The translations under genes and the position numbers were made by a program. Below the pieces are notes generated by a model, which saw only the letters and a program-made list of their open reading frames with translations, was not told the DNA's origin and did no database searches. This document shows positions 11,824-23,248 of a DNA stretch of 64,000 nt, piece after piece. The DNA comes from Erythrophleum ivorense (taxonomy: Eukaryota; Streptophyta; Magnoliopsida; Fabales; Fabaceae). Position 1 is the first letter of the stretch, and the number at the start of each line of letters is the position of its first letter. The DNA lies in the NCBI GenBank assembly GCA_026724425.1, contig JAIUCV010000284.1, forward strand, positions 124,001 through 188,000. The letters run 5' to 3'.

Positions 11824-14800
11824 TTATAGGAAGAGTTCTGAATATTTCTTTCTCATCTCTTCTTCTAGCTCCCAGGTAGCTTCTTTGGGAGATAATCCCT
11901 TCCAAACCACTTTCACTAGCAGTATTGTCTTATTCCATAAGTGCTTGAGTCTAACATCCGCAATCTGATCTGATGATACTATATATGATAGATTATCCTG
12001 TAATTGCATATTTTCATACTCCATGACATGTGAGGGGTTAGGTTAGTATTTTTTGAATTAGGATACATGGAATACATTATGTATTTGGCTCATGTTTAGG
12101 GGAAGGGCAAGTTTATAGGCCACAGGTCCTACTCTATCAAGAATCTGGAACGAACCTATGTATTTTGGACTGAGTTTTTATTCTTAATGGACTGACCTAT
12201 CCCTATGATTAGAGACACTCTAATAAAGACATGGTCTTCAATCTCAAACTCTAATGGCCTTCTCCGTTTATCTGCATAAATTTTTTGTCTTCTTTATGTC
12301 ATTAGGAGTTTCTTTCTCATGGTTTCAATTTGTCTAGAGGTTTGGTTAACTAATTTTGGGCCTATGAGGCTTCTTTCTCCTAGCTCAACCTAACACATCG
12401 AAGACCTACACTTCCTTCCATACAATGCCTCATACGATGCCATTTGAATACTTGTATGATAGCTATTATTATAGGCAAACTCCACTAGAAGTAAGTATGT
12501 ATCCTAGTTCCCTTTCATCTCTAATACATATGACCTTAACCTATCCTCTAGAGTTTGGATGGTTCTCTTTGTTTGTCCATCCATCTGCGGGTGATAGACT
12601 ATGTTAAATCTTAATCTAGTACCTAGAGCACCCTATAATGATCTTCAGAAGTTCAAAGTGAACCTGGGATCTCTATCTGACACTATGCTCCTAAGCACAC
12701 TATGTAATCTCACTATCTCCCAAATGTACAACTGGTTAATTTATCTAAGATATAAGTGGCTTTCATTACTAAAAGTGTGTTTACTTTATTAATCTATCCA
12801 CTATTACCCATATGGCATCATGCCCCGATGATGTCTTGGGTAAACCCATGATAAAATCTATAGCTACACTATCCCATTTCTACTCCGGGATATCTAAGGG
12901 CTAAAGTAACCTAGCTGGCTTTTGGTGTTCTATTTTGACTTTCTGACATACTAGATATCGAGAGACATACTCTACTATGTTTGCTTTTATTTTAAGCCAC
13001 CAAAACATCTTTTTCAAGTTATGATACATTTTATTACTGCCTCGATGAATAGTGTATTTACTTTTGTGTGTCTTATCTAATATTCTCTTTTTAATCTTAG
13101 TATTTCTAGGCACATACAGCCTATCCCTATATCTCACTAGCCCATCCTTAGACAGATTAAAATCCTAAGTGCTACCCTGGGTTATTTAGGATCTAATCTT
13201 TCTTATATGTTCATCTGTTTACTGGGCCTCTCTTATTTGGTGCCTTAGGTCATTCTCTATTTAGGTTTCCCTCATTAACAACTTTCCTGAATGCACCTCA
13301 CATGAGAGATTCATATCCCTGAACCTCTTACTCAACTCCTACTCTCTAATCATCATACAAACCATATGTATAGATTTTCTATTTAGTGCATCAACCACTA
13401 CATTAGCTTTACTGGGATGGTATTTTAGGGTAAAATCATAATCTTTTAGGAATTCTAACAATCTCCTCTATCTCATGTTCAATTCTTTCTATTCAAATAA
13501 ATATTTAAGGCTCTTATGGTCACTGTAAATTTCTATGGCTGTCCAATACAAGTAGTGTCTCTATATTTTCAGAGCAAATACCACTGCAACTAGCTTTAAG
13601 TTATGTGTGGGGTAATTCTCTTCATGAGGCTTTAACTATCTATAGGCATAAACTACCACTCGCCCTTTCTGCATAAGCACACATCTTAACCTTTTCTTAA
13701 AGGCATCGCTATAAACTATAAAAGTCTCTCTCAGGTCAAGGAGTACTAAAATTGAGGTTGTGGTTAACTTATGTTTCAACTCCTGGAAACACTTTTCACA
13801 TTTCTCATCCCACACAAATAAGACATTCTTTCTGGTGAGCCTAGTCAATGGCATTGCTATCTGAGAAAAGCCCTAAATGAATCTCTTATAATAACCTGCT
13901 AAGCCTAAGAAGCTCCCGATCTCTGTCACTGTTCTAGGTCTCTTCCACTATAATGCTACCTTTACCTTATAGGGATTACTACAACCCTTGCCTAGGAGCT
14001 CACATGGCCTCAGAATTGAACTTCAGTGAGCCAGAACTCACATTTACTAAGTTTAGCATATAATTACCTCTCTCTCAGGATCTCTAGGGCTAATCTTAGG
14101 CGCTGCTCATGTTCTTCCCTACTCTTAGAATAGATGAGAATATCATCTATGAAGACAACTACAAACCAGTCTAGATATGGCCTGAACACTTTGTTTATGT
14201 AATCCATGAACACTACAGGTGTATTTGTCAACCTGAAGGGCATAACTAAATTTAATTTAGGTCTAGATTAGGTTTCTAACTAAATTAAATCTTAAACCTA
14301 TATTAATAATTTATCTCTCTATAATTCCCATTCACATAACTTGCCCAATTATTCTGTAATAATTATTCTTTTATGTATAATCCATGATTAACACCTTAAT
14401 TAATTTTAGGCTATTACATTTATTCTTAATAGTTATCTTGTTGAGTTCCCTGTAATCTATGCACAGTCTAAGGCTCCCATCTTTCTTCTTTATGAATAAG
14501 ACCAGAGCTCCCCATGGTAAGGCACTGGGTTTAATGAAACCCTCCTCTAAAAGCTCTTCTATTTGTTTCTTAAGTTCAGCTAGTTCGGTGGGAGCCATTC
14601 TATATGAGGCCTTAGACACTGAACCGACCCCAGGTATAATGTTTATAGGAAACTCTCTTACTATTAAGATTTCTCTTATACCTTCTTCTACCTCTGCCTG
14701 GATTGAAAAAAAAAACTAGATATCCCTGATAATCATGCTCTAGAGACTTCTCAGCCTAGAAGGAGGTCAAAACAAATAGCTCAGTCCTCATACTAGGCAT

Positions 14801-15066
14801 AATCCCACATTTAGGTGAAGTAATACATTTATGGGAACAATCAAGTGTGGCATTATTTACAGATATCTAGTTTATACCAATAATCAAATCAATGTCAATA
14901 AGGGGTATACATATCAAATCAAGAGTAATATAGTAATGATTAAATTACACCACACAATTTAAATAGACATAGGAGGTAATGGCTCTGTTTCCTGTAGAAG
15001 TAGAAACATGCAAGTCATATGGCAAAGTATGCATACTCAAACCCAACCTCCTAGCACAGCCATATG
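11824..15066 (-). pseudogene. Tek1 pol: protease end, RT, RNase H, integrase, chromodomain
   Basis: This is the degraded polyprotein that would mature, reverse-transcribe and integrate the element. In reading order: the protease tail and PR-RT linker (14,700-15,066; motifs PYDLHVST and GNRAIT); the RT start (14,425-14,619; ASYRMAP, GSLRLCIDYRELN); the RT catalytic motif FIDDIL intact at about 14,130-14,160 (Asp pair at 14,142-14,147); RNase H-like sequence (13,636-13,854); the integrase zinc-binding region (12,901-13,137), whose first Cys of the CxxC pair is Tyr (RYLVCQK); the integrase core with DFIMG, its first catalytic Asp at about 12,856-12,858; and a C-terminal chromodomain (11,824-12,024; EATWELEEEM). 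Stops and frameshifts separate these blocks. About 160 bp of RT between RELNKITIKNK and VMPFRLTN is missing and replaced by an LTR-C fragment. The chromodomain marks a chromovirus; Tekay/Del is the best match from memory. Confidence 0.9.
14247..14418 (-). repeat. LTR-C fragment inside the Tek1 RT
   Basis: These 172 bases match the first part of LTR-C in its own orientation. Compare 56,699-56,875: the same AATTAAATCTTAAA, AATAATTTAT, TTGCCCAATTATTCT, AATAATTATTCTT and TAATTAATTTT blocks in the same order, ending TATTACA. They occupy the place of a central RT segment, so the reverse transcriptase cannot be complete. Confidence 0.85.
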
Positions 15067-15071
15067 ATATG
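15067..15071. repeat. Target-site duplication ATATG (left)
   Basis: ATATG immediately precedes TGATGGCTG, the LTR-D edge. The identical pentamer follows the other edge at 23,244-23,248. Confidence 0.9.
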
Positions 15072-17724
15072 TGATGGCTGTGTTATGCTACTCTCAAAAT
15101 AAAACTAGGTTAGATTAAATTTTATAATTAGTGTCATAACCTAGGTCATCTCCCTTGGAAATGGAGTTCAATATTTAATTAGGTTTTCTAAGTGTATAAA
15201 GATCCTATAATTACCTAATTTATGGGGAGTTTTTAATCTAATTAAACTATCTAAAATGAAATTGAAATAAAGTTCCTAAACTCTATCTAATTGCATGAGT
15301 TAAAGGCAAATAATGAGCTTGTGACTAGCTTTGGATTCATCCCTTGGTATCCTTATCCTCATTCAATTGTGAGTAATTCTAGTTTAAGAGCCTCTAATTG
15401 TGTTCATAACAATGTATCTTGAGTTACCATGCAAGAATCAAGAGATTAACAATCTAATGTTGAATTGAAACCTCAATCCCACATTAAATCGTTAATTATT
15501 GTCATTAGTATCAATGAACACTAAATTTGATTGATTAATGGATCAATTAGTCTCTGAATTATTACCTTAAGATGTTTAATTAACTAATTACACTCCAAGA
15601 AATCCTTAAATTAGACAATTAAGCACTCAATTTCATTTATGTATTTTATCAAACACCTTGACTATATACATGGAAAATTGGAAGGAAATTAAAAATCCAA
15701 CACTTAATTCATTCAATTAATCATTCAAAATTCTCCTAATCAATGTCTAACTAGCCATTAATAATAAACTATATTAATTTCAATCACTTATAAGCTCAAC
15801 CAAGTAGATAAAATAATTAAAATTGATATAGAAAGAGAAGAAAATAAAATGAAACTCTCAGCCCAAAATCCCTTACTATTCCATAGACTCAAGCTTCAAC
15901 CAAAGACCTTCTTTTAAGCTAGCCACATATGGAGGATTAAAGCTTTATTGGATGGAAGAATGGAAGAAGGGAATAAGGAAAAATGGCTACAGCTTGGAGT
16001 GTTTGGATAAAAAAATATGATGATAAATGTGCTTCTGGATCTTTTTTATTCGATTGAATGGAATGGTGTGTATTGGATGCCTTTCTCATGTGATTTTTTT
16101 AATAATTTCACGTGCTCCCTTTTATGCCAATTGTCCATAGCTTCTTCTTCTCTGTATGTATAAGTGTGGGCCCAAAGCAAATATAATAATCATCTTTCAT
16201 GTGAGCTACCTTCATCCATTCATTCCTATGTATTATTTCCACGAAAACTTCTTCTTCTTGATATAATCCCACACTTCTGCTTACACTTCTTTTCCAGCTT
16301 AGCTTCATGATCTCATGGCTTCTAATAAGCTTCTTCTCTAGCTTTAATTCCTAACTCATTCAACTTTAATCATTCCTATGTGGCTTGCTTTCACGTGCTA
16401 CTTCAGCTCAAGCACCATATGAGTTGTTTAATTATTCCTACATCAACTTTGCATGCTTCCTCGTTCTTTTTTGTATCATGTGTTCAGCGCCCCCCTCACA
16501 CACTTCATATAATTCTTCCACGTCATTTCTTCTCCTTCGTTTAGCTCTAGCTTTATGCAGTGTATTATGTGTTCATGCGATGAGAGCTTCTTCATGTCTT
16601 GTGTTGCCTCTTGAACCTATTGCTTTTAACGTGTTTTCTCTATGCAACTCCTTCATTTAAACTTCAGCCTAAGGTTCTCCTTGCTTAGTTGTTTCTTCCT
16701 TCATTCCTTCTTTCCTTCACGTTTTCTATAGCCTTACACTCTTCACGTCAACTCTACGTGGTTGTTGCTTCAACGTTATACTCAGCTCTCATTCCATGTT
16801 TCTTCTTCAACTAAAGCTACATGCTTCATGTTTTACTCTTCCACCCTCTCTTCTTGTTCATATGACTTTTCATAGCTCTGTTCTAGCTTCATACGTCCTT
16901 CTAAACTCACGTGTTTTCTTTCTTTGCCATGAGTTTTCTTCTATGTGATTCCTCCACGTAAGCTGCCTTCTTCTTCTTGCTTCATGCACCCAAGCTCAAG
17001 TTTTCTTCTTCTTTTATGTTGCTTAATGCCTGTTCCAGCCACGTTCAACTGGTGCCAATCTCTACACCATTCCACGTTCTCCTTCTTTACACTTTTCCCT
17101 TAATGCAGCTACTATTCACATGTTCTGCCTCATTCTCTTACTAAATCCATGTAAAACCTGTAACTTTTATTCCGCCAACTCTCCATTCATCTTGTATTCA
17201 CATTCTCCCCTAGGTTCCTTTTATGCAACTTCATTAGTAAATCACGTTGACTAGCCTTGTATATGTGAATCCTTTGCCACGTAGAACTAGTGCATGCTTT
17301 GTGCTAAATTAAGAGAGTGATGAATGAGAATGGATGCCTTCTAAATCACATTCTGCCCTAGCTCAAGACTGCCTCATGCTCATGTGCATCTTCATATAGC
17401 TTCTTTTCATTCATTTCTCTCCTCCACGTATAAGTGTATGTTTGATATAAGTGGAGCCACATGTAGAAGTCCAGTCCATGTATGAAACTAAGAAAGTCCA
17501 ATGATCTGCACATCAAGAATGGAAAGGAAAATTAAGTAGGAAAAATTACAAAATTATCTATAGAAATTTATGCATTAAAAATCCAAGATTTTGTAAATTA
17601 TTTTCTAAAGTGTAAAGAATGGCTACTAAAATCAAATTCTAATTAATTAAATCTCTAAAGCCATATTCCATCATCAAAATGCCTAAGCTAAGGAGAATAA
17701 AATATATAAAAATCCTGCTTATCA
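15072..17724 (-). repeat. LTR-D, 3' copy (2,653 bp)
   Basis: The plus-strand ends are TGATGGCTG and TGCTTATCA. It shares blocks along its length with 21,223-23,243, such as AAAATAAAACTAG, TAAGCTAAGGAGAATAAAAT and CTTTGGATTYATCCCTTGG. The 5' copy is about 630 bp shorter, so one LTR has lost or gained sequence since insertion. Its middle (16,100-17,430) is C/T-rich with many ACGT cores. Confidence 0.9.
16109..17430. promoter_or_regulatory. Cluster of ACGT-core motifs in LTR-D
   Basis: By eye there are about 17 ACGT cores in 1.3 kb, including three perfect G-boxes CACGTG (16,109-16,114; 16,392-16,397; about 16,908-16,913) and many CCACGT or CACGTT forms. ACGT is the binding core of plant bZIP and several bHLH transcription factors. 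The cluster lies in the part of the LTR that should be U3. Regulation through it is inference only. Confidence 0.5.
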
Positions 17725-18791
17725 AATAAAAACAATAAATAACAAATAGAACACCTTAGGATCCTAAGAGCAATAAAATGAGACCTTGGATAAGGAAGAA
17801 TGTGCTTCAAGGCCCTTTTGTTTTTTCCATCCAATATAGGCAACTATAAACTCAATTTTAAAGACTTTTTTCTTTTGATATGCAATTGCTTTTCCTCTTT
17901 TTTTTCATTACTTTTCTTTAGCTTTTCCATCTCTTCTTTTCTTTAAATTTGTACATTTTCCTCAATTTTTAGTAACAATGGCCTAAATGGATGTAAAGCA
18001 TACATTCTCTCATCTTAGTTAGATGTAATGCTCTTTGAAATCCCTAAGGCATCTTAACATAAGGTGGGAATATATTTTCTTCTTACCATGGCTATGGGTT
18101 CAACAAAAAAATAAAATAAGGTCTAAAGTAGTTAAATAATGGATAAAATGCATTTAGGGTTGGCTTTTTGGCTCACTAGCTATAAAAGAAAGAAATGCCT
18201 TATCACTTTCATGCATGCAAATGCAATTGTAGTCTCAACAAAGAATTAAGACAAGTTCTAAAGTAAAAGCAAAGATAGGTGAATACACACTAGAATCGAA
18301 TAGATACGGCTCAATTTCTTACTAGTTAATGACTATCAAATAATTCATTGAAATCAAATTCATTGTCACTTCACTTGAATCAAAACACAAAATCCATTAC
18401 TTATCATGTCAAAGTGAATCCAAGCTATAATAATCTCAACTTGCAAATTTCACAGAAAATTTAAAAAAAAAATCACATGATTTTTCAAAAAAAAATTCTC
18501 AAAAATTTCAGAAGATGAAATGGAATGAAATAGCTCTCCCCTTACACTTAAATATTGCATTGTCCTCAATGCCAGCACATAATCCAATTAACAAATAAAC
18601 AGCATAATATAAAGAGTGGAAGGAAAGTATACAACTAGATGAACTTGAATTGAAGATCACTAAGTGGGATCAGATTTCCATGTAGCTAGTTAGCAATTTA
18701 TTGCCTACAAAATAGAAATAAAACAAATAGTAATGCAGAAAAGAAAAAGAAAACTACATCTTAAACTAAAAAGAACTATATAAGAGACTAG
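17725..18791 (-). other. 3' untranslated interior of the Tat/Athila-like element
   Basis: There is no open frame of note. On the minus strand at 18,534-18,568 it carries GAGGACAATGCAATATTTAAG followed by a G/A-rich run. A very similar GACAATGC...TTTAAGT...GGGG stretch is typical of the 3' part of Athila/Tat elements. No clear polypurine tract touches the LTR edge at 17,725. Confidence 0.5.
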
Positions 18792-20686
18792 CTAATCATA
18801 AGTATCAAAAACAAAAATTAAAATAGCTTTATTCCTTTTCAATTCAACAAATTTAAGTCTCACTACTTTAAAGCATTTTGATTGATCATGCAGTGATGAC
18901 TCATGGACTTCCTCTACTATCGGTAGTCTTAGAAAGTCATTTTTAGAATTTTTAGAGGCAAGAAAAGAAGAAAAATTAGATTTAGGACATTCAAAACTAA
19001 AGAAAGAAAATTTGAAATCAAAACTCTCTAGATATCTATTTAAACCATTAAAATCAACTGGATTCCCATCAGTAAGAGTCACCGCATCTACAAAAAAGTT
19101 AATTTGCAACTTCTCACAGTCTTTTGAGTGAAAATCCTCCAAGGTATCTAGTGGTTGCTTTATGTCTATTGGGAGAGTCTGTGACTTGTTAGGAACTAGC
19201 TCAACAACTTCAGGAATCTATTTAAGACTCTTAACAAGAGAAATAGTATCTTCCCTGACCAAAGGACATTAGTAAGCTTACAAGATTCTAAACAATGATG
19301 AACAACAAAATCCAGTCTCTTACTAGTATCAGTAACAACATAAGGATCAACAAGATTTTCCATATCAGCACTATCTCTATGCATGCTTTCATCAATACTA
19401 GTATGATCAGTAGAATCAATCTCATTGACAGTTTTAATACAAACACAAGAATTCATAGATTCAATAGACTTATTAGAGTTTAGAAACTCATTAATCTCAA
19501 CACATACAAGACATGTATGCATGTTATCACATAAGCATTTCAAATTAGAGTTTGAATTATAAACAACAAGCTGCTCAACAATTTCACTATCTATATTCTC
19601 ATCACATGCTACATTCACTGCTTCATCAGTCATATCATCACATATTAGTGAAGAATCATGTTGATCAGTATATGTAAGGAACTCACTAGTCTTAATGAAA
19701 GAATTAATCTGGGAGCATCTATCACATATAATGGTTCCAGCATAAACACAATCAAGAGATGCATTCAAATAAGCTATGTCAGATGGTCCAGATGGTATGC
19801 TGTCCCTAAACTCAAAAGATGCATCATCAACAGGCTTATCAACTAATCCCATACTAGGAATAGAATGATCATCACATTCTAGGTCACCCTCACACTTTAT
19901 CTACTACCCTAGACTTAATAGAACTATCATTAAAAGGTTCAGAAATGAAGTCATCACTTTGATCACAGCTAGGAGAAGAAATACCAAGTGCATCAGTACA
20001 TAAGGGCTTATGAACATCAACAATTGCATTATTATTGCTCAATATATTACCATAATCAATCAAATCAAGAGATTCAACAATAATTTCTTCATCTACATCA
20101 TCATCATGCAATTTAGAATCAACATTATCATGTGCATTAGTAATCACAATACTATCATGCAAACTAGAGTTAGTTCCAACAAATTGTAAAATATTAGAAG
20201 ATGGAAGGATATTACCTAATGAATAGGATTCTTCCTCCTCTATACATTCTTTTCTAATTTGCTCTTCGGTCAATTTAGTAGCACTTGAAGTAGGTTGATG
20301 CATTTGAACTCCTAAATCCTTCATGAGGTTGTCAATCATTTGTTGATTTTGAAGATACAACTGTTCAGTTTCCCGTTGGAGTTGAAGATTGTAAGCTTCC
20401 ATTTGCCTAAGTTACATGTATTCCTCTTGATAATTGTAATTGTGATACTCTAGCTCTTGCACATGGAAGTTGAGGTATGGCTCATAATGATGGTGGTAAT
20501 TGGGATGAATCTCATATGGATGATAGTATGGTTAGTAGCATGGTAGTTGGAATTGTTGGCTTTGTTGTGCTTGTCTTTGTCGTTCAAGAATGCCATAAAG
20601 CATTGAAATGGTTTCATCTAACTTTGGGAAATCCTATCATTTGCACAAGAATCATAGACATCTTGATTAGAATAATAAGGATCCAT
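18792..20686 (-). pseudogene. Broken internal ORF of the non-autonomous element, unknown protein
   Basis: On the minus strand an ATG at 20,684-20,686 opens MDPYYSNQDVYDS, and a frameshift near 20,620 moves the frame. It continues through a Q/Y-rich stretch (QAQQSQQFQ; YHPYEIHPNYHHYEP), the coiled-coil-like MEAYNLQLQRETEQLYLQNQ (20,402), an acidic Asp/Ser/Asn-rich middle (19,196-20,300) and a tail with DCEKLQINFFVDAV (18,792-19,142). Breaks: stops near 20,535 and 20,412 and frameshifts between 19,890 and 19,852 and near 19,190. Joined, it would be roughly 600 residues. I see no zinc knuckle, aspartic protease, RT or integrase motif. It may be a diverged structural (gag-like) protein or a captured gene. 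I do not recognise the family. Confidence 0.6.
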
Positions 20687-21199
20687 TTAAATGAAAAATA
20701 TGAGAAGTACAATCACTTTAAGCACAAGAGAAGTCATTAACAAATTATAACTAAAATTAAGTCTAAATCAAGAAAATACAATTCAAATGAAGCTAAGAAC
20801 TACCTAAGAATAAAAAACACTCAAAAATAGAGGTTAATCACACAAAATAAACTCACAAAAATAAAGAAATTAAATCTAAAAAAATTGAAAAAATCTTAAA
20901 AAATTTGAGAAAATACTAAAAAATTAGGAAAAGTGCCTTAAACGATGAAATTTGGCCAAAAAATGGTACAACAAATAGCTTTGCTATTATTTTCGCTTAA
21001 AATACCTAAAAACCTTGGAAAACAAAGTTTGAGAATTTTTTGGGCACTTTAAACAACAATTCTAACAAACAGACCAATTGATGTGTAACACTGAAAAATC
21101 CAAAATCCAAGTCCAAAATAGAACAAAAATCAAACCAAAACAGAGCTAAAACAAAGTAAAAATACTTAGAAATCCTTTTCAAATAATTGAGAATCCAAT

Positions 21200-21217
21200 T
21201 CCCCAGCAACGGCACCA
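21200..21217 (-). other. Primer-binding site, tRNA-Asp type
   Basis: The minus strand reads TGGTGCCGTTGCTGGGGA, five bases after the 5' LTR end. The complement of the plant tRNA-Asp 3' end is TGGCGCCGTTGCCGGGGA. The two differences are both C-to-T at CpG positions, as expected from decay of methylated cytosine. Confidence 0.88.
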
Positions 21218-21222
21218 AATTT

Positions 21223-23243
21223 TGATGATCATGTCACGCAACCTTCAAAATAAAACTAGATTGGATTAAATTTTATAGTTAGTAACACAACCTAAGTTAT
21301 CTCCCTTGAAAATAGAATTTAATGTTCAATTGGGTTTTCTAGGTGTTAAATAACTCTAAAGATTACCTAACTAAATGGGGGTTTTTGATTTAATTAGACT
21401 AACTAAAATTTAATTGAAATAAAATTCCTAATTACTACCTAATTGCATGAATTATGGTTGATAATGGGCTTATGACTAGCTTTGGATTTATCCCTTGGTA
21501 TCCACTATCCTTATCTTAATCCAATTGTCATTTATTCTGGTCTAAGAGTCCCTATTCTTGTCCATAATAAGTTATATTGGGTTACCACTCAAGAATCAAG
21601 AGATTAACAAAGTAATGTTGCATTGAAACCTCAATCCCGCATTAAATTATTAACTCTTATCATTAGGATCAATAAACACTAAATTTGATTAATTAATTGA
21701 TTAATTAGCCTTTGAATTATTACCCTAGGATGTTTAATTAACCAACTAAATATCAAGGAATCCTCAAATCAAACAATCAAGCACATAATTTCACTCTTGC
21801 ATTTTATCAAACAACTTGATGGAATACATGAAAAATTAGAGAATAATGAAAATCCATCACTAAATCAAGCAAATAATCATTCAAAAAAAATTCTAATTAG
21901 TGTCTAACCAGCCACTAATTGTAAACAATACAAATTCCTAATCTAATAAAACCTTAACCAAGATAATATAAGAAAGGGGAAAATGCAAGAAGAAGAAAAA
22001 CTCTTAGCCAAAATTCCTTTGTTATCTCCATAGATTCAAGCTTCTCTAAGGTCCTTGTCTAAGCTAATCACAAGATGAGAATTAAAGCTTTATTAGATGG
22101 AAGGAGATGGAGGAAATGAAATGAGGATGAACGTACGGCGTGGTGGGGTGTGGTCTCTGGATGGAGTGAATATGATAATGGATTCGTATTTTTATTTAAT
22201 GAAATGTGCATCTCCATCATAGATGCTCTCTGCCCGAATGTATTTAATCTCCTCACATGTTTCATTTTTACTCATTCATGTGCTTTCTTCATTCCTTCTC
22301 ATTGCCCATAACTACATACATATGTGTACAAGTGTAGGCCCCATTTTATTTTCTTTTATAATATTCCACATCTACTCCCCCATTCTTCCTTTCAAATGCA
22401 TGTTTTGCCCATCACGTAGCTTCTTCCCATAAGTAGCTCGTGCTTCTTGACCATGCTCTTTCCTCCCATTCCACGTTAACCTTTGCATGTGCATTTCTTT
22501 TAATTGCCTCATGAATTCCTTTCTGCTCCTCCCTTATGCTTCTTCTCTTCATACCATTCCATGTTGCTCTACCTTTGTTGCTTTAACTGAGGGAATGTGT
22601 TGAAGACGTGGCTGGACTCGTGGTTATGAAAATGTTTAATGTGGCGTTTGATGTGCATGTGATTATATGAGTGAGTGTATATGGTTGGAGGTATGAAAGC
22701 TACGTGTTATACATGGAAGGATGGTGTGATGGAGCTTGCAAGGATGTGTGTGTGATTACATGAGCTTCATTTGAGTGAGTGCATCAAGAGTGAGGTTGAC
22801 CATTAATTCTGTTCACTTATGTATGTGTGTTTGAAGCTACATGGATGAACTACCTACATGAACCATGCATTAGTGAGTTGTGCATCTTCTTCCATCCATA
22901 AAAATCCCTCATTTCTAATTTCAAAATGTGGCTTCCCTCCTTGAAATTTAGCTCTTGATTCAATCTTGAAGCTTCAATGATTTTCTAAATTAATTTCTGT
23001 CATTAAAATTTCCATTGTCCAACAAAAATCTGCATAAATAGTAAAAACAATTCAATAGGAAAAATTCACAAAATTATTTAAAGAAATTTATGTATTAAAA
23101 TTCTAAAATATTATAAATAATTTCCTTGAGTGCAGAAATGGCTACTAACATCAAATTTCACCTAATTAAGCCCCTAAAGCCATATTTGATCATTAAAATG
23201 CTTAAGCTAAGGAGAATAAAATATATAAAAATCATGCTTATCA
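21223..23243 (-). repeat. LTR-D, 5' copy (2,021 bp)
   Basis: The plus-strand ends are TGATGATCATG and TGCTTATCA, and the primer site lies just outside the left end. It aligns with the 3' copy at both ends but lacks part of the C/T-rich, ACGT-rich middle, keeping about five ACGT cores (22,130-22,705). The right edge is followed by the ATATG duplication at 23,244-23,248. Confidence 0.9.
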
Positions 23244-23248
23244 ATATG
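23244..23248. repeat. Target-site duplication ATATG (right)
   Basis: This is identical to 15,067-15,071. The next bases, read on the minus strand, encode the Tek1 protease motif DSNASHSFI. Confidence 0.9.

Larger units (their letters stand above)
15072..23243 (-). mobile_element. Non-autonomous Tat/Athila-like LTR element (LTR-D)
   Basis: Two related LTRs (15,072-17,724 and 21,223-23,243) flank a 3.5 kb interior. Both have TG...CA ends, and the element is bracketed by a perfect ATATG duplication. The primer site next to the 5' LTR matches the 3' end of tRNA-Asp, as in the Tat/Athila lineage. The interior has one broken long frame (18,792-20,686) and no protease, RT, RNase H or integrase motif, so it must have relied on another element's enzymes. 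It inserted into the Tek1 protease between the active-site motif DSNASHSFI and the downstream GCA...LGL segment. It is therefore younger than Tek1. Confidence 0.92.

Noticed and set aside
16385..16660. 91-residue plus frame in LTR-D
   Set aside because: It runs antisense to the element through the C/T-rich ACGT region, is Cys/Ser/Leu-rich from composition and absent from the second LTR copy.
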